Shown: in pieces, positions 31,478 to 42,160 of the stretch | How the letters are laid out: each line of letters begins with the position of its first letter | Position numbering within the stretch: position 1 is the first letter of the stretch | From: Periplaneta americana | Lineage: Eukaryota > Arthropoda > Insecta > Blattodea > Blattidae | Length of the DNA: 64,000 nt | Assembly (NCBI RefSeq): GCF_040183065.1 | Contig: NC_091120.1 | Location: 192,031,627 to 192,095,626, forward strand | Direction: 5' to 3' | Notes under the pieces: model-generated | Seen by the model: only the letters and a program-made list of their open reading frames with translations | Databases searched by the model: none | What the model was told of the DNA's origin: nothing | Translations under genes and position numbers: made by a program

Positions 31478-32340
31478 CGTATTACTGAAGATAGTGTATT
31501 GAAATTTTTGAAATTATTCGCGTGGAAAGTGTTTGTAAGGAAATGAATAAAACAAAGCAACCAACTACTATTACATCATAAACAAAAGATACGTGCCCAT
31601 ATGTTGTAAAAACTTCAACTCTACAACTTCAGAAGATTTCGAGAAAATAATTTAATATTCTGATGATAGGAAGTTGCGCACCAATATCACCTTGAAAGCA
31701 TACTGCGATAGGAGTTTTGTTATGTAATATTAGTTACAGTTAAAAGATATACCTAGGTAACTTTGCTTTGTCCTATACTATTGTTTTGATTAGTTTATTG
31801 ATTACTTTTATAAGGCTAAAGATACCATCAATATCAATTCCAGCTTATCATGTCATACTCAATCTCTTTTTTTTGGGGGGGGGGGATATCGCTTTCTTTA
31901 TGAATGATGTGTTTCATTTACGTAGTACAGTTATTAACGTTTAAAACACAACTGCAATATTACGAAATTGGTGTTAGTACTTTTTTCAGACAATATACGT
32001 AATATCAAACAGAAAGAAGCCATAACGACATAAAATTTCACGTTCCGTCTGAAGTTTGTGCACCACTGTTTTTTAAATCCAACAGGCTGCTTATTCATAT
32101 ACACAACCCTTCCTCTTTGAATACTTAGCGCTTGATGCCCGCGCACGACGTCAAGGTCAGAAAAATGCGCTTGCTTTGACATCACTGTCCTACCCTGTAT
32201 TTTCATTTACTTGGTGCTAACGGATCCTGTTAAAAAAATCCATTCATTATGCAATGGCATAACACATTCTAAGTTCTCCCTCCCTCCAATATACATGATA
32301 CCTTATCGTCTGAGAAGAAAACTTAATTTTATATTTTTAA
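31478..32340. other. Unassigned AT-rich region
   Basis: No supported gene. CATCACTGTCCTACCCTGTA at 32181-32200 resembles one end of a mariner-type inverted repeat, but no partner end was found. Confidence 0.4.
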
Positions 32341-32850
32341 TGGTAAGCGAAAAATCAGTAAACTTGTACTTGCTATTTGGGAAGAGAAAATTGTATCAGA
32401 ACAATGGAAGGAGTCCATAATCGTACGCATCTTCAAGGAGGAAAAGATTAACTATAGTAACTTTCGAGGAATATTACTTTTATTCACATCTTACAAAATT
32501 TTGTCCAATATTCTTTTAAGAAGATTAACTCTATGTAGATGAAATTATTGGGCATCATCAATGTGGTTTTAGGCGTAATAGATCAACTATTGACCAGATA
32601 TTTTGTATTCGACAGATAATGGAGAAAAAAATGAGAGTATAACGGTACAGTACATCAGTTATTCATAGATTTCAAAAAGGCATATGACTCGGTTAAGAGA
32701 GAAATTTTATATGATATTCTTATTGAATTTTATATTCCCAAGAAACTAGTTCTATTAATTAAAATGCATCTCAGTGAAACGTACAGCAGAGTCGTAGAGG
32801 TCAGTTTCTGTTAGATGCGTTTCCAATTCACTGTGGTTTTAGGCGTAATA
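32341..32850 (+). mobile_element. RTE-like LINE, reverse-transcriptase core fragment
   Basis: Coding text in several frames gives EQWKESIIVRIF, YKILSNILLRRLT, HQCGFRRNRSTIDQIFCIRQ, IDFKKAYDSVKRE and KKLVLLIKMHLSETYSRV. These are the finger and palm blocks of a non-LTR reverse transcriptase; IDFKKAYDS holds the first catalytic Asp. Several stops and small deletions are present. After CCAATTCACTG, where related copies read GGGCTAAAGCAAGG, the text switches to TGTGGTTTTAGGCGTAATA, a second copy of 32562-32580. Confidence 0.82.
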
Positions 32851-34202
32851 CAGGATGGATAAAAAATATGGAACCACATAAATATCTTTCATATATGCTT
32901 GATTTTCGATTCCTATAGGTGTTACCAGTATTTCTAAGACCAAATGCTCACGAGTAACACATTCGATTCTATCTCTCAGCTATCTCAAAAGCCGCCATTT
33001 TGAATGCAACTTTGAAATTTTAAATAGAAAGAGAGTCATGTAAGTATGGTAGGTGTCCCTGATTGGCCATGCTAAAGTTTGAGAATTTTTCTAGCCGCCA
33101 GTTTGAAAAAAAAAATGTAAACCACTTTTTTCTTACTCGTTCTCAGTCTAATGGACTTTCTTAAAACAATTTCCTTTCCCCATAAAAGTAGCTTTAATTG
33201 TCCAAAAAGTCCCAAATTCCAAAAGTCTACCTAGTGGCCATAACAGGAACATGTGCACATGATATGGCCACCCTTGTTCCATGTTCTACAAATCGTGATT
33301 GTTTTCAGTTTGATAGCGCAGTTGTGCTAAAATTAAATATTTTTTTGTGTAAAATGAATAAACATGACACTTTTTATAATTCAAAAGTGTAGTCAAAACA
33401 GGTTTTTCCATAAAAAAAATTACGTTGTTTTTCTCAAAATACAAAATTTTTGCGTAATCCCGGCTATAAGGCATGTAAATTTGTCAGGTGAAAAAATAAA
33501 AGTGAAACGAACTTGATATGGCCATGGTGCAATTGATATGGCCATATCAGGAGCAGGTAAGCCTTCACGAAAATCGTTTGATTATGAACAACTCGTAAAA
33601 GATACGCCATCAACGACAACACCAATCAACAGAACATTAAAAACTGAATGGAGTACTATGGTTTTCATGAAACAAGTCTTTGAAAAACATGCATAAAACA
33701 AGGGAGACTTACTAGAGGAAAATAAGAAGAGGTCACATGAAAACCGCAAAACAGGCAACTGACGCCATATTGCTCAACCTGACTGGATGGAAAACGATCA
33801 AGTGACATACCAGGATTCCCTTTCACTGGATTCTGCTGCAATTTAGCGGATTTTTTGGTTAACTAACTCACAATAGGGGGGTGGCCATATCAGGAACATG
33901 GCCATAACAGGAGCACCCACCTTACTCAGAATCCTCTGAAAGTTTTTGAGAAAAACGATGGTGCAATCCGTTTGGAGATATCTCTAATCGTTTTCAAGTT
34001 ATTTAAAGATAACTATCATAATGACACAATCTACAGATATTTTGTAACATGGTACAGTACTAAGGAGGCTTTGGGAAAGGTATTTTTTATGCAGTTCTGG
34101 AAATTAACGTTTCCTGCTTTACTGTTTGGTTAACCTGTGACAGTTTCAGTGCATTGTTGTGATTATTTTAAGCTTTCCTGTAACAAATTTCTTGATTTTC
34201 TT
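32851..34202. other. Unassigned region with repeated GGCCATA motifs
   Basis: It opens with CAGGATGGATAAAAAATATG directly after a TA, resembling a mariner-type end, but no matching right end was found. GGCCATAACAGGAAC or GGCCATATCAGGA motifs occur in both orientations near 33236-33285, 33520-33560 and 33888-33925, which may mark the ends and middle of an unknown element. No gene recognised. Confidence 0.4.
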
Positions 34203-34378
34203 GATGGCATTATCGAGAGAGGAAAGAATTGATATAATTCTTCATCATGGTGGGTTAAGCCACAGAAATGTTGCAGCAGACTGAACGAACAGTTCTCTGG
34301 ACATTGGATTGGTTTGCGTGGACCAGTAGAATGGCCGGCCAGGTCTCCAGATTTAACACTCCTTGATTTCTTTTATTT
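34203..34378 (+). pseudogene. Mariner-like transposase scrap
   Basis: The start ALSREERIDIILHHGGLSHR with NVAAD resembles the N-terminal helix of mariner-like transposases. After a large deletion comes GHWIGLRGPVEWPARSPDLT and LLDFF, the third catalytic block. The piece then fuses directly to LINE reverse-transcriptase sequence at about 34379. Confidence 0.65.
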
Positions 34379-34585
34379 TAGGGTTACGTACATCAGTTAT
34401 TCGTACATTTGGAAAAGGCATATGATTCGCTTAAGAGAGAAGTTTTATGTAATTATTGAATTTGGTGTTCCCAAGAAACTAGTTGGATTAATTAAACTGT
34501 CTCTCAGTGAGAACATGCAGCAGCGTCGTCCGTATACGCCAGTTTCTGTCTGATGCTCTTCCAATTCACTGCGGGCTAAAGCAAG
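34379..34585 (+). mobile_element. RTE-like LINE reverse-transcriptase scrap
   Basis: Palm-domain text homologous to 32640-32840: QLFVHLEKAYDSLKREVLC, then in another frame IEFGVPKKLVGLIKLSLSEN, then a damaged PVS block and CACTGCGGGCTAAAGCAAGG. Truncated on both sides. The first catalytic Asp position reads HLEKAYDS instead of IDFxKAYDS, so the key Asp is lost. Confidence 0.75.
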
Positions 34586-35272
34586 GATACTTTTTATGCC
34601 ATAGGAAAATCCAGGAAAACAGAGAGGATGTGTCTTTTGTATTTTCCCGAGTACCTCTCTAATTTGTTCTTCTCCATTATCTCCTTACCTTTTCTTATAC
34701 ATCACTACTTCATGTCTTTCTTTTTTCTTACCCAATTCTGTCTCTTCTTCTTTCGTCTACACCTCTTTCATATTTTCATTATATTTCTACTTCATTCAAA
34801 AATTTCTTCTCTACTGCTGTCTCTTCTTTTTCTCTCTTCTCTACTCTCTTTTTTTCTTTTCCTGCACCTCGCTCTGACTCTTTGTCTTCAGTTGCAAGTC
34901 TTTTCACCTCTCTTATTTCTTGTCCATTTCGTTTCCTCTTCATTTATCTTATATAGTCCACATTTTCTCTCTCCTCTCTGTACGGTTTTCTCCACTTTAC
35001 TTCCTTTAGCTCTTCTTCTTTCCCACTTTTGTCTTTTGTTTTCCTATCTTCTATATAATTTCTCTTCTCTTCTCTTCTCTTCTCTTCTCTTCTCTTCTCT
35101 TCTCTTCTCTTCTCTTCTCTTCTCTTCTCTTCTCTTCTCTTCTCTTCTCTTCTCTTCTCTTCTCTTCTCTTCTCTTCTCCTCTCCTCTCCTCTCCTCTCC
35201 TCTCCTCTCCTCTCCTCTCCTCTCCTCTCCTCTCCTCTCCTCTCCTCTCCTCTCCTCTCCTCTCCTCTCCTC
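34586..35272. repeat. Pyrimidine tract with (TTCTC)n then (TCTCC)n
   Basis: 34630-35050 is strongly pyrimidine-biased degenerate sequence. 35057-35177 is a near-perfect (TTCTC)n array, changing at 35178 to (TCTCC)n up to 35272. The complementary strand is (GAGAA)n and (GGAGA)n. A 219-codon frame of Leu, Ser and Phe across it is a composition effect. Confidence 0.95.
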
Positions 35273-35289
35273 TCCCGAGTGATGTAAGG

Positions 35290-35818
35290 GGTTGTTGGAC
35301 AATGACTTCATTTAGGTCAAAATTACATAAATTCTTACTTAACAGATTAATTGCTGATTAATATTTGTTACTTATAATGGAACTAACATCTGTCCATTCT
35401 TATTATCATCATTAATTTCTCTAAATAGATTTACAAAACCTCTAATGGCAATTACATTAATATTCTCATTATAAAAATATATTTTAGATTTATATATATA
35501 TATACATTTTTTTTCTCCCTGTAACATAGTTCTAGTAAGCTTATATTAAATTAATTTTCATCATTTTACTAGCTATCTCAAATATTAAATTAATTATAAT
35601 TGATTTAATTAAATTAGCTCATAAATTAAGTAACTACTTTACCTTATAGGTTTATCTAAATTTAAATAAATATATAGTCTACTAGTCGTTAAAATTGAAG
35701 AATATTGCTGGAGAACCTTTTAAGTGTAGTTTGTAATTTAAATATGTATTGTATTGATTAAGGCTGGTTGAGTGGAGGAGAAGGCCTTATGGCCTTAACT
35801 CTGCCAGCGAAAATAAAA

Positions 35819-35865
<47 letters not shown>

Positions 35866-35872
35866 CCTTCCC
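35290..35872 (+). mobile_element. LINE 3' UTR with stem-loop and (TTA)n tail
   Basis: AT-rich text leads to a stem-loop: GCTGGTTGAGT 35763-35773 with ACTCTGCCAGC 35798-35808, and inner AAGGCC/GGCCTT. It ends GAAAATAAAACA and (TTA)n (35819-35863). This is the plus-strand counterpart of the ends at 1187-1230, 26307-26352 and 36949-36990. No coding sequence is left; the left boundary at the pyrimidine tract is approximate. Confidence 0.65.
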
Positions 35873-35875
35873 TCC

Positions 35876-36299
35876 AATCCCCTTCTCTTCTCTTCTCTTC
35901 TCTTCTCTTCTCTTCTCTTCTCTTCTCTTCTCTTCTCTTCTCTTCTCTTCTCTTCTCTTCTCTTCTCTTCTCATTCCCTCCCCTCCCCTCCGCTCCCCTC
36001 TCCTCACCTTTCTTCTCTCCTCCCCTCTCCTCCGCTCCGCTCTTCTCTTCTCTTCTCTTCTCTTCTCTTCTCTTCTCTTCTCTTCTCTTCTCTTCTCTTC
36101 TCTTCTCTTCTCTTCTCTTCTCTTCTCTCCCCTCTCCTCACCACTCTTCTCTCCTCTCCTCCCCTCCCCTCTCCTACGCTCTCCTCTCCTATCCCCTCCC
36201 CTCCCCCTCCCCAACCCTCTCCTCTCCTCTCCTCTCCTCTCCTCTCCTCTCCTCTCCTCTCCTCTCCTCTCCTCTCCTCTCCTCTCCTCTCCTCTCCTC
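35876..36299. repeat. Second pentanucleotide pyrimidine array
   Basis: (CTTCT)n blocks at 35883-35971 and 36041-36128 are separated by C-rich degenerate units, followed by (CTCCT)n at about 36214-36299. The order repeats that at 35057-35272: TTCTC-type first, TCTCC-type last. Frames across it encode only Ser/Leu or Arg/Glu-type repeats. Confidence 0.95.
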
Positions 36300-36892
36300 G
36301 GGGTTTAGAGGATTAGTTGTAGAAAAGCATGGTTAGCAAGCAAATAACAATTGCAATTGCAGTAAAATCCTGCAATATTGCGATCATTTTTCATTAAATA
36401 TGTAGGATGTACATCAATCTTTGAAACTTTAAGAGAGTCTTGTGCAAATGTATTCAAAAACACGGGAATTGCGCTTCCATTGTGGCGGAGTGGGCGCCCC
36501 CCACGTCTCCTCCCCCCTTTTATTTGATTATATATGAGTTCCTTTCTACTCTGGATGGCTGTACTCTGCGCGTTCATTAACAATTCCCTATATGTCACTT
36601 CCCATGCGCTCTCCGAGTTTGCAGGAATAATTCTATTCAGCGATATTCGTGGAGGCGGTCGGTCTTGCAGCCCGTGCTGCAGTAATACGACCTGTAACAC
36701 GATGCGTCTGTGTACACGACTCCATTTATGACGTCGCCGTCGTCTGTGAATCCCTGTGCACAGATGCCATTTGGCTCGCTTTATCGTATTCAGTATATAC
36801 TTGGCAATTTACCCGGTAATGATGCACGTAAAATACAGGGTGGAAGTGAAATAATCACGAAAATTTTCAGGAATTCCTCAAGTGATATATCA
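36300..36892. other. Unassigned region
   Basis: No recognised element. A 131-codon minus-strand frame (36305-36700) has no family signature and crosses a C-rich patch near 36490-36520. I leave it uncalled. Confidence 0.4.
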
Positions 36893-36897
36893 TGATG

Positions 36898-36936
<39 letters not shown>

Positions 36937-37840
36937 GCTTTATTTAACCTGCCAGAGTTAAGGCCGTAAGGCCTTCTCTTACACTCAACCAGGATAAAAC
37001 TTGCTTACATAATTGAAAATAAAACTGGATCAGAATTAAGTAATTACATACTGATACAATTTAGGTACATAATGAGATCAAAAGAGGTAGTTACATAAAA
37101 ATTTACCTCATAAAATAAAAATAAACATGGTGTGAAATACATATTAATGTTGTTGGAATCAAATACGAATCACATAAAAACAGAAGCCGATAATTCAATA
37201 AAAAAAATGTACACAGTAAAAATAAAAATAAACACATTAGTATACATATTAGTATTAGATTTACAATTAAGTAGGATTTGCATAATTAAACCAGAAATCG
37301 ACAATTGAATAAAATGTACACAAAAATAGATTAATAATAAAAAACAACACAGTGGGATAAATATTGGCGTTAAGTGTGATAAATAAACACGATTTACATG
37401 GTTACACAATAAAAATAAGAAACAAAAAGAAAATAAAAAATAAAAATAAATACAGTTGAACACATTCTATTAAATATTTGCAACTCGTTAGGTCTGGCAA
37501 CTCATCATAAGATATTTTTCTAATTTACATTTAAAGGAAATTAAAGTTCGGCAGCCCTTGACTTCAGGCGGCAGAGAATTCCAGTGACGAGAAGTAGCAA
37601 CAGTGAAAGAGATGATGTGTGGAGTGGTATTTCTAGCGTGTTATCATATTGTGACCGAGTATTTAAGTTATGAAATCGAGAAAGACTGTGGAATCGGACA
37701 GATAAGTAAGAGAGAGTAGAGGTGTGCAAAATTCGGTATAAGAGAGAAAGGGAATGTAACTTCCTCCTATACTGATGGCTTGTGCAGCATATTATTTTCA
37801 ATGAAAAATACCATGCATTTTGAAAGTTATTTCCTTCCAT
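36893..37840 (-). mobile_element. CR1/Jockey-type LINE 3' end with stem-loop
   Basis: Read on the minus strand: coding from about 37840 (LLYRILHTSTLSYLSVRFHS), then in a second frame TSRHWNSLPPEVKGC and FKCKLEKYL, ending near 37495. An AT-rich 3' UTR follows, then the stem-loop (36949-36959 with 36978-36990, inner AAGGCC/GGCCTT) and a (TTA)n-type tail, which is (AAT)n on the plus strand at 36896-36934. One frameshift lies near 37600-37630. 5' truncated. Confidence 0.82.
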
Positions 37841-38222
37841 AACAATGAAATATACTCCCTCTGAATGTTTTTTTATGCTAAATACTTTTTCTTCAACCTA
37901 TCCAGCTTCAGTTTTCGAGTTTCAACGCGAAAACACAAGTAACAATGTCAGGACGATCAGTGAGTTTTTCATATGGGAGTAAAGCAATAGCTATTTCAGG
38001 TCATTGTGGATTGTAGGGGAAAGTTAAAAAAATCAGGTTTGCTATGCTTTCGAACAATAGACATAGCATCTTGGTATAGCTGCTGCATGTAGAGCTTGAA
38101 ATGTAGAGGATAAAATCATTTTACACTGTTAAGAGATCTTGCCAAAATGATCGAGAGATTACAAAATTTTGTAGGCCTCTTATTTTATCAGTAGGTAATA
38201 CCTTTTGGTCTTTCCTTAGGAA

Positions 38223-38273
<51 letters not shown>

Positions 38274-39179
38274 ATCATGGCATTAACTTTAATAATATTT
38301 CATTTCTAATGGTAATAATGTCATCAAACCACCTCAATAGTTAGTAGTTTTAATATCCAATACACAGCTGTACTCAGAAAATTACACACCCTACAATCAG
38401 ATCTGTAAATTATTTTTAGTAAGTCTTGAAGGTTTTAGTAACCAATTGAATTTGAGCTCTAAATATGCGAGCAATACTTCAGGTGATAGCCTTCGTGTAA
38501 TAGCCTATTGTTTATTGTAGTGTGTGTTTAGTTTTATTCTGAAATGTAATTAGTTCTCAAAACTGACGAAAGATGGATTTTGGGAAATAGGAAAATTATG
38601 TAGGAAAACTAACGCTTCACTGAAGCCCCATATAGGCCTAATACAAAGCTTTCATGTTTATTTTGGGGTTTATCTTTTCCTGCAACACATGCTGATTAAA
38701 ATAAATTACAATGATACAGCTAGATTAATATCTGGATAGGTTCGAAGCACACCACATTTTCGGAAGGGATCTACAACGAGCTAAATATTTAATTCAAATT
38801 ATTCAAATCAAGCCAGTTTTATGTAATACACGTTACTGTTCATTATCAGAAAAGCACAAATTTAAGTCACACAGAAAGTGTGCACTCAATGTTGGGGTCT
38901 GAGGCCTTATCAACCCACTTCAGGTATGTGGATATAAAGGGAATAAAATGTGTTGTTTGAGTGAAAGGAGACAAGTCATAGAAATGAGTTTGGAGTTAAA
39001 GGAAAATTAAATTTCGTATCCTTATTGCAAATAATTTTCTACACAAATAAAACGCATGAATTGCTAGTATTCTTTTGATTTTTAGCTTTTGTGTTCATCT
39101 GGGAATAAAATTCCACCTGCACAAAAAATTACTTATCCCTCTTTACCCGAACACCGCAGAATTGAGCCAGGATCTGGTG
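37841..39179. other. Unassigned AT-rich region with (TA)n
   Basis: No gene. A perfect (AT)n dinucleotide run spans about 38225-38270. The rest shows no transposon signature I recognise. Confidence 0.5.
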
Positions 39180-39310
39180 GATTTCCTGGATAGCTCAGTC
39201 GGTAGACGTTGGCGGGCTCAGCCAAATGTCCCGGGTTCGATACCCAGCCGGGGAACAATTTTTCCCTTGAAATTATTCAAATCAGCTTTACAAGGAGCTG
39301 TGCCTGAAAG
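39180..39310 (+). mobile_element. tRNA-derived SINE head
   Basis: GATAGCTCAGTCGGTAGACG (39189-39208) is box A-like and GGTTCGATACC (39234-39244) is box B-like, about 43 bp apart as in a tRNA. The sequence then runs into AACAATTTTTCCCTTGAAAT instead of closing an acceptor stem. It is a SINE relic, not a tRNA gene. The 3' end is not fixed. Confidence 0.65.
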
Positions 39311-40940
39311 CCAGGTTTGTATACTTCATTCACTTGTAACTCTGAAGTGGAGATGCACTTAACGGGTTTCGTTTTACAGCTTCTCATTTGTCTGTACCAT
39401 TTGTCTAACAAAGGCTGATTTTACCTCAGCTCGAAACACGGTTGGAAAGTTTTTTCGTATACCTAGATATTCTAAAGAAGAAAGTTGCGACCAATATGAA
39501 CTTCAGGATGGAAAAAAATATAGCGTAAAATCTTGCCGTTTTATTAGTACGTTGAATAACTTTTCTGCCTGCTCATGTGCTTCACACTTCTATTGGTATT
39601 GAAGTTTGTTCGTCGAATTTTCCCGTTACATTGTCCCCTTTGTATTAATTTTCAAGATAATTCTGTACATTAATACGGCCCATTGTTTCTCTTTTAACTT
39701 TGATGTGCACATGTTTATAAATCTTATGGAATAATCTTTAATAATGCTAATATTCTTTTTTTCCAGGTAAGTACCTGCTTTGGTTTCTGTCTCGCTTGCT
39801 TGTTGGTAAGTAACCTGTATAATTGTTACACACATCTCATCGCTGTATCTCGAGTTTGTTGATAAATACAGATTCCAAAATTATGCTTTGAAACGTGTAA
39901 AATAAATTTACTAAAATGAAAGGCCTAGTGCTTCGTTTGCCAGTGGGTGTGTGTGTGGATGGATTGATGGATGGTTGGATAGATGGATTACGTATGTGTA
40001 TGAAATACGAAGTCTGAAATCCCATAGGGGCAGCGGTCTCCTACAGGCGTGCAGGGTGAGCTGAATGTCTACTACACTTGGGGAGCCAGTCCGAGAGAGC
40101 TTACACTATACTTACAAACTAAAGACAAACTATATAAGCTAAACACGAAAACTATAAGACTAAACACATAGATTATACAAACTAAACACCCACAAAAAAC
40201 TATACAAACTGAACATATAAATTATAGTCTGGACACAATTATCCACACTCAACACACAACAAATTTTGTGCGAGATCGTGCGTATTTGCTTGTTTTCCGC
40301 ACAGAACCAATACGCGGTAAGTGTGAAATACCACATTCAGTATTCCCAACGTACCACACATAACAATTTCCCTCTTCTTACCGCTTAAGCGCGACATTCA
40401 TTTTACTGCTTTAGGCTTATAACATATTATTTTTAGAGACGTTTAACATAGTAATAATTATAAATTGGAAACTTACCACTGCAATTTCACCTAAATTGCA
40501 ATGTTAATTATTGTTTTTAAATAGTTGCAAAAATTAAGTAAAGTCTACTACTCCACGAAACTTATTGCATTCCTGATACAAGTAACATTAACGAAGCCGT
40601 GAAAAAATCAACAAGATTCCAGATGCCGATGTTATTACTGCAATATGTTATATAAATAATATTGTTAAAATATTAAAATGAAAAATAAATCATTACATAA
40701 CCTTACCGTTTGTATTAAGTTCGCATTTATAGACTGGGGGGGGGGGAGACAGACGTATATCACGGCCTGCTGCAGTATAGTAAACACAGAAAACATTTTA
40801 CAGCAACAATGTTGAAGAAAGATATTTTGGTGTTCCGAAGTTGGCGTCATTAAACAGAAACCAAGATGGAGATTTCATTGCAACTAATTAGAAATTCGTC
40901 TTTCAGGTATATAATAAACGATCTTCGCACAAAATAATGT
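39311..40940. other. Unassigned region with ~24-bp degenerate repeats
   Basis: 40095-40255 contains about seven loose copies of an ACTATACAAACTAAACAC-like unit, found again at 41075-41205. No gene. A short GGAT-type run lies near 39955-39990. Confidence 0.5.
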
Positions 40941-41061
40941 ACGATACACGAGCGGTATGTTTGTTTTCATGTTCTCGGAAATTAAAAAAAGCTCAACTAC
41001 GTTTCGCTTTTTCAATCTTTTCCTCGAACATGAAAACGTCAACATACCGCTCTTGTAACGT
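40941..41061. repeat. Compact inverted repeat, possible MITE
   Basis: ACGATACACGAGCGGTATGT at 40941-40960 pairs with ACATACCGCTCTTGTAACGT at about 41042-41061, and TTTTCATGTTC pairs with GAACATGAAAAC further in. The stem is about 40 bp with a few mismatches, around a loop containing AAAAAAAGC and GCTTTTTCAA. TA lies just outside each end, so a small TA-targeting MITE is possible. Confidence 0.6.
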
Positions 41062-41769
41062 ATATTACTATTACAAACTGAACACATTAATTATACAGTC
41101 TGAACTCAGACACAAACTAAACATACAAAAACCATGCAATTAAACACAAAAATTATACTAACAAAATGCATGAACTATACCAACTAAACACGGACTCAAA
41201 CTATGTAGATGTATATTATACACATAAGTAGACGTTAGACTGGTAGATAGATGGGTATTTCAATTGGTAGGTAGGTAGATGGATGCAAGAAAGAATGAAT
41301 GATTAGATTAGATTAGATAAGTATAGGTAGGTGGATTGGTAAGTAGTGGATGGATAGGTAAGTAGGTAGTTGGAGATGTGGGCGAATGGGTCCGTGGATG
41401 GATGGATGGATGGATGGATGGATGGATGGATGGATGGATGGATGGATATGTAATCGTCTATGTAGGTGAGAGGATAGGTTGGTAGTTAGATGAGTGGGTA
41501 CATAGGTGGGTAAGTAGCAAATGTAAATGCTGATTCTACAAAGGAATTTTGCAATGTTTCATTTGTTCTGAGGACATTTAAATGATCAAACTAAAATTAT
41601 TTCAATCATTCATTATCTTAATACATTGCTCTCTTAAGCTGGCCGAGCTTGTTGGGAATTAAATCAATGTCTTTCCCAAAACACGCTATGAAATGTTTCA
41701 TATAAAGCAAAGTTTATCTCGAAAAGGAAGCAAAAACGAGCAAAATTGCACTAACCTTTTTTTGTTTGA
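41062..41769. other. Tetranucleotide-rich spacer
   Basis: It includes degenerate ACAAACTAAACAC units (41075-41205), GGTAGATAGATG-type text and a clean (GGAT)n run at about 41395-41448. No gene. Confidence 0.7.
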
Positions 41770-42160
41770 AATGCGTCAAAGAATTTCATTTCCTATTTTC
41801 TGCCTTCCTCTTTGTCTCCTCATATGATCCATATATCTAAATGTCGCCATCATCTGATATCTTCTTCTGCCCCGAACTCTTCTCCCGTTCACCATTCCTT
41901 CCAGTGCATCCTTCATTAGGCAGTTTCTTCTCAGGCAGTGACCCAGCCAATTCCTTTTCCTCTTCCTGATCAGTTTCAGCATCATTCTTTCTTCACCTAC
42001 TCTTTTAGTACAGCATCACTTCTTATCCTGTCTGTCTATTTCACACGTTCCATTCTTCTCCATATCTACATTTCATATGCTTCTATTCACTTCTTTTCAC
42101 TTCGTCGTAATGTCCATGTTTCTGCCCCTCCCCCCTGAAATTAATTACGTTACTTACTTT
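41770..42160 (-). mobile_element. RTE-like LINE C-terminus (third lineage)
   Basis: The minus strand encodes EERMMLKLIRKRKRNWLGHC, then LRRNCLMKDALEGMVNGRRV and RGRRRYQMMA (41776-41985). Upstream, broken pieces such as WRRMERVK and TDRIRSDAVLK reach about 42120. The RNWLGHxLRRNCLxKDALEG signature is that of RTE-type C-termini. A copy of the same lineage is on the plus strand at 47020-47265. Stops and a frameshift make it inactive. Confidence 0.82.

Noticed and set aside
34628..35287. A 219-residue Leu/Ser/Phe-rich 'membrane protein'
   Set aside because: It follows the pyrimidine tract and pentanucleotide repeat exactly; a period of five reads through in all frames. No independent coding evidence.
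36305..36700. 131-codon minus-strand frame as a gene
   Set aside because: No family signature and it crosses a C-rich low-complexity patch. Left unassigned.
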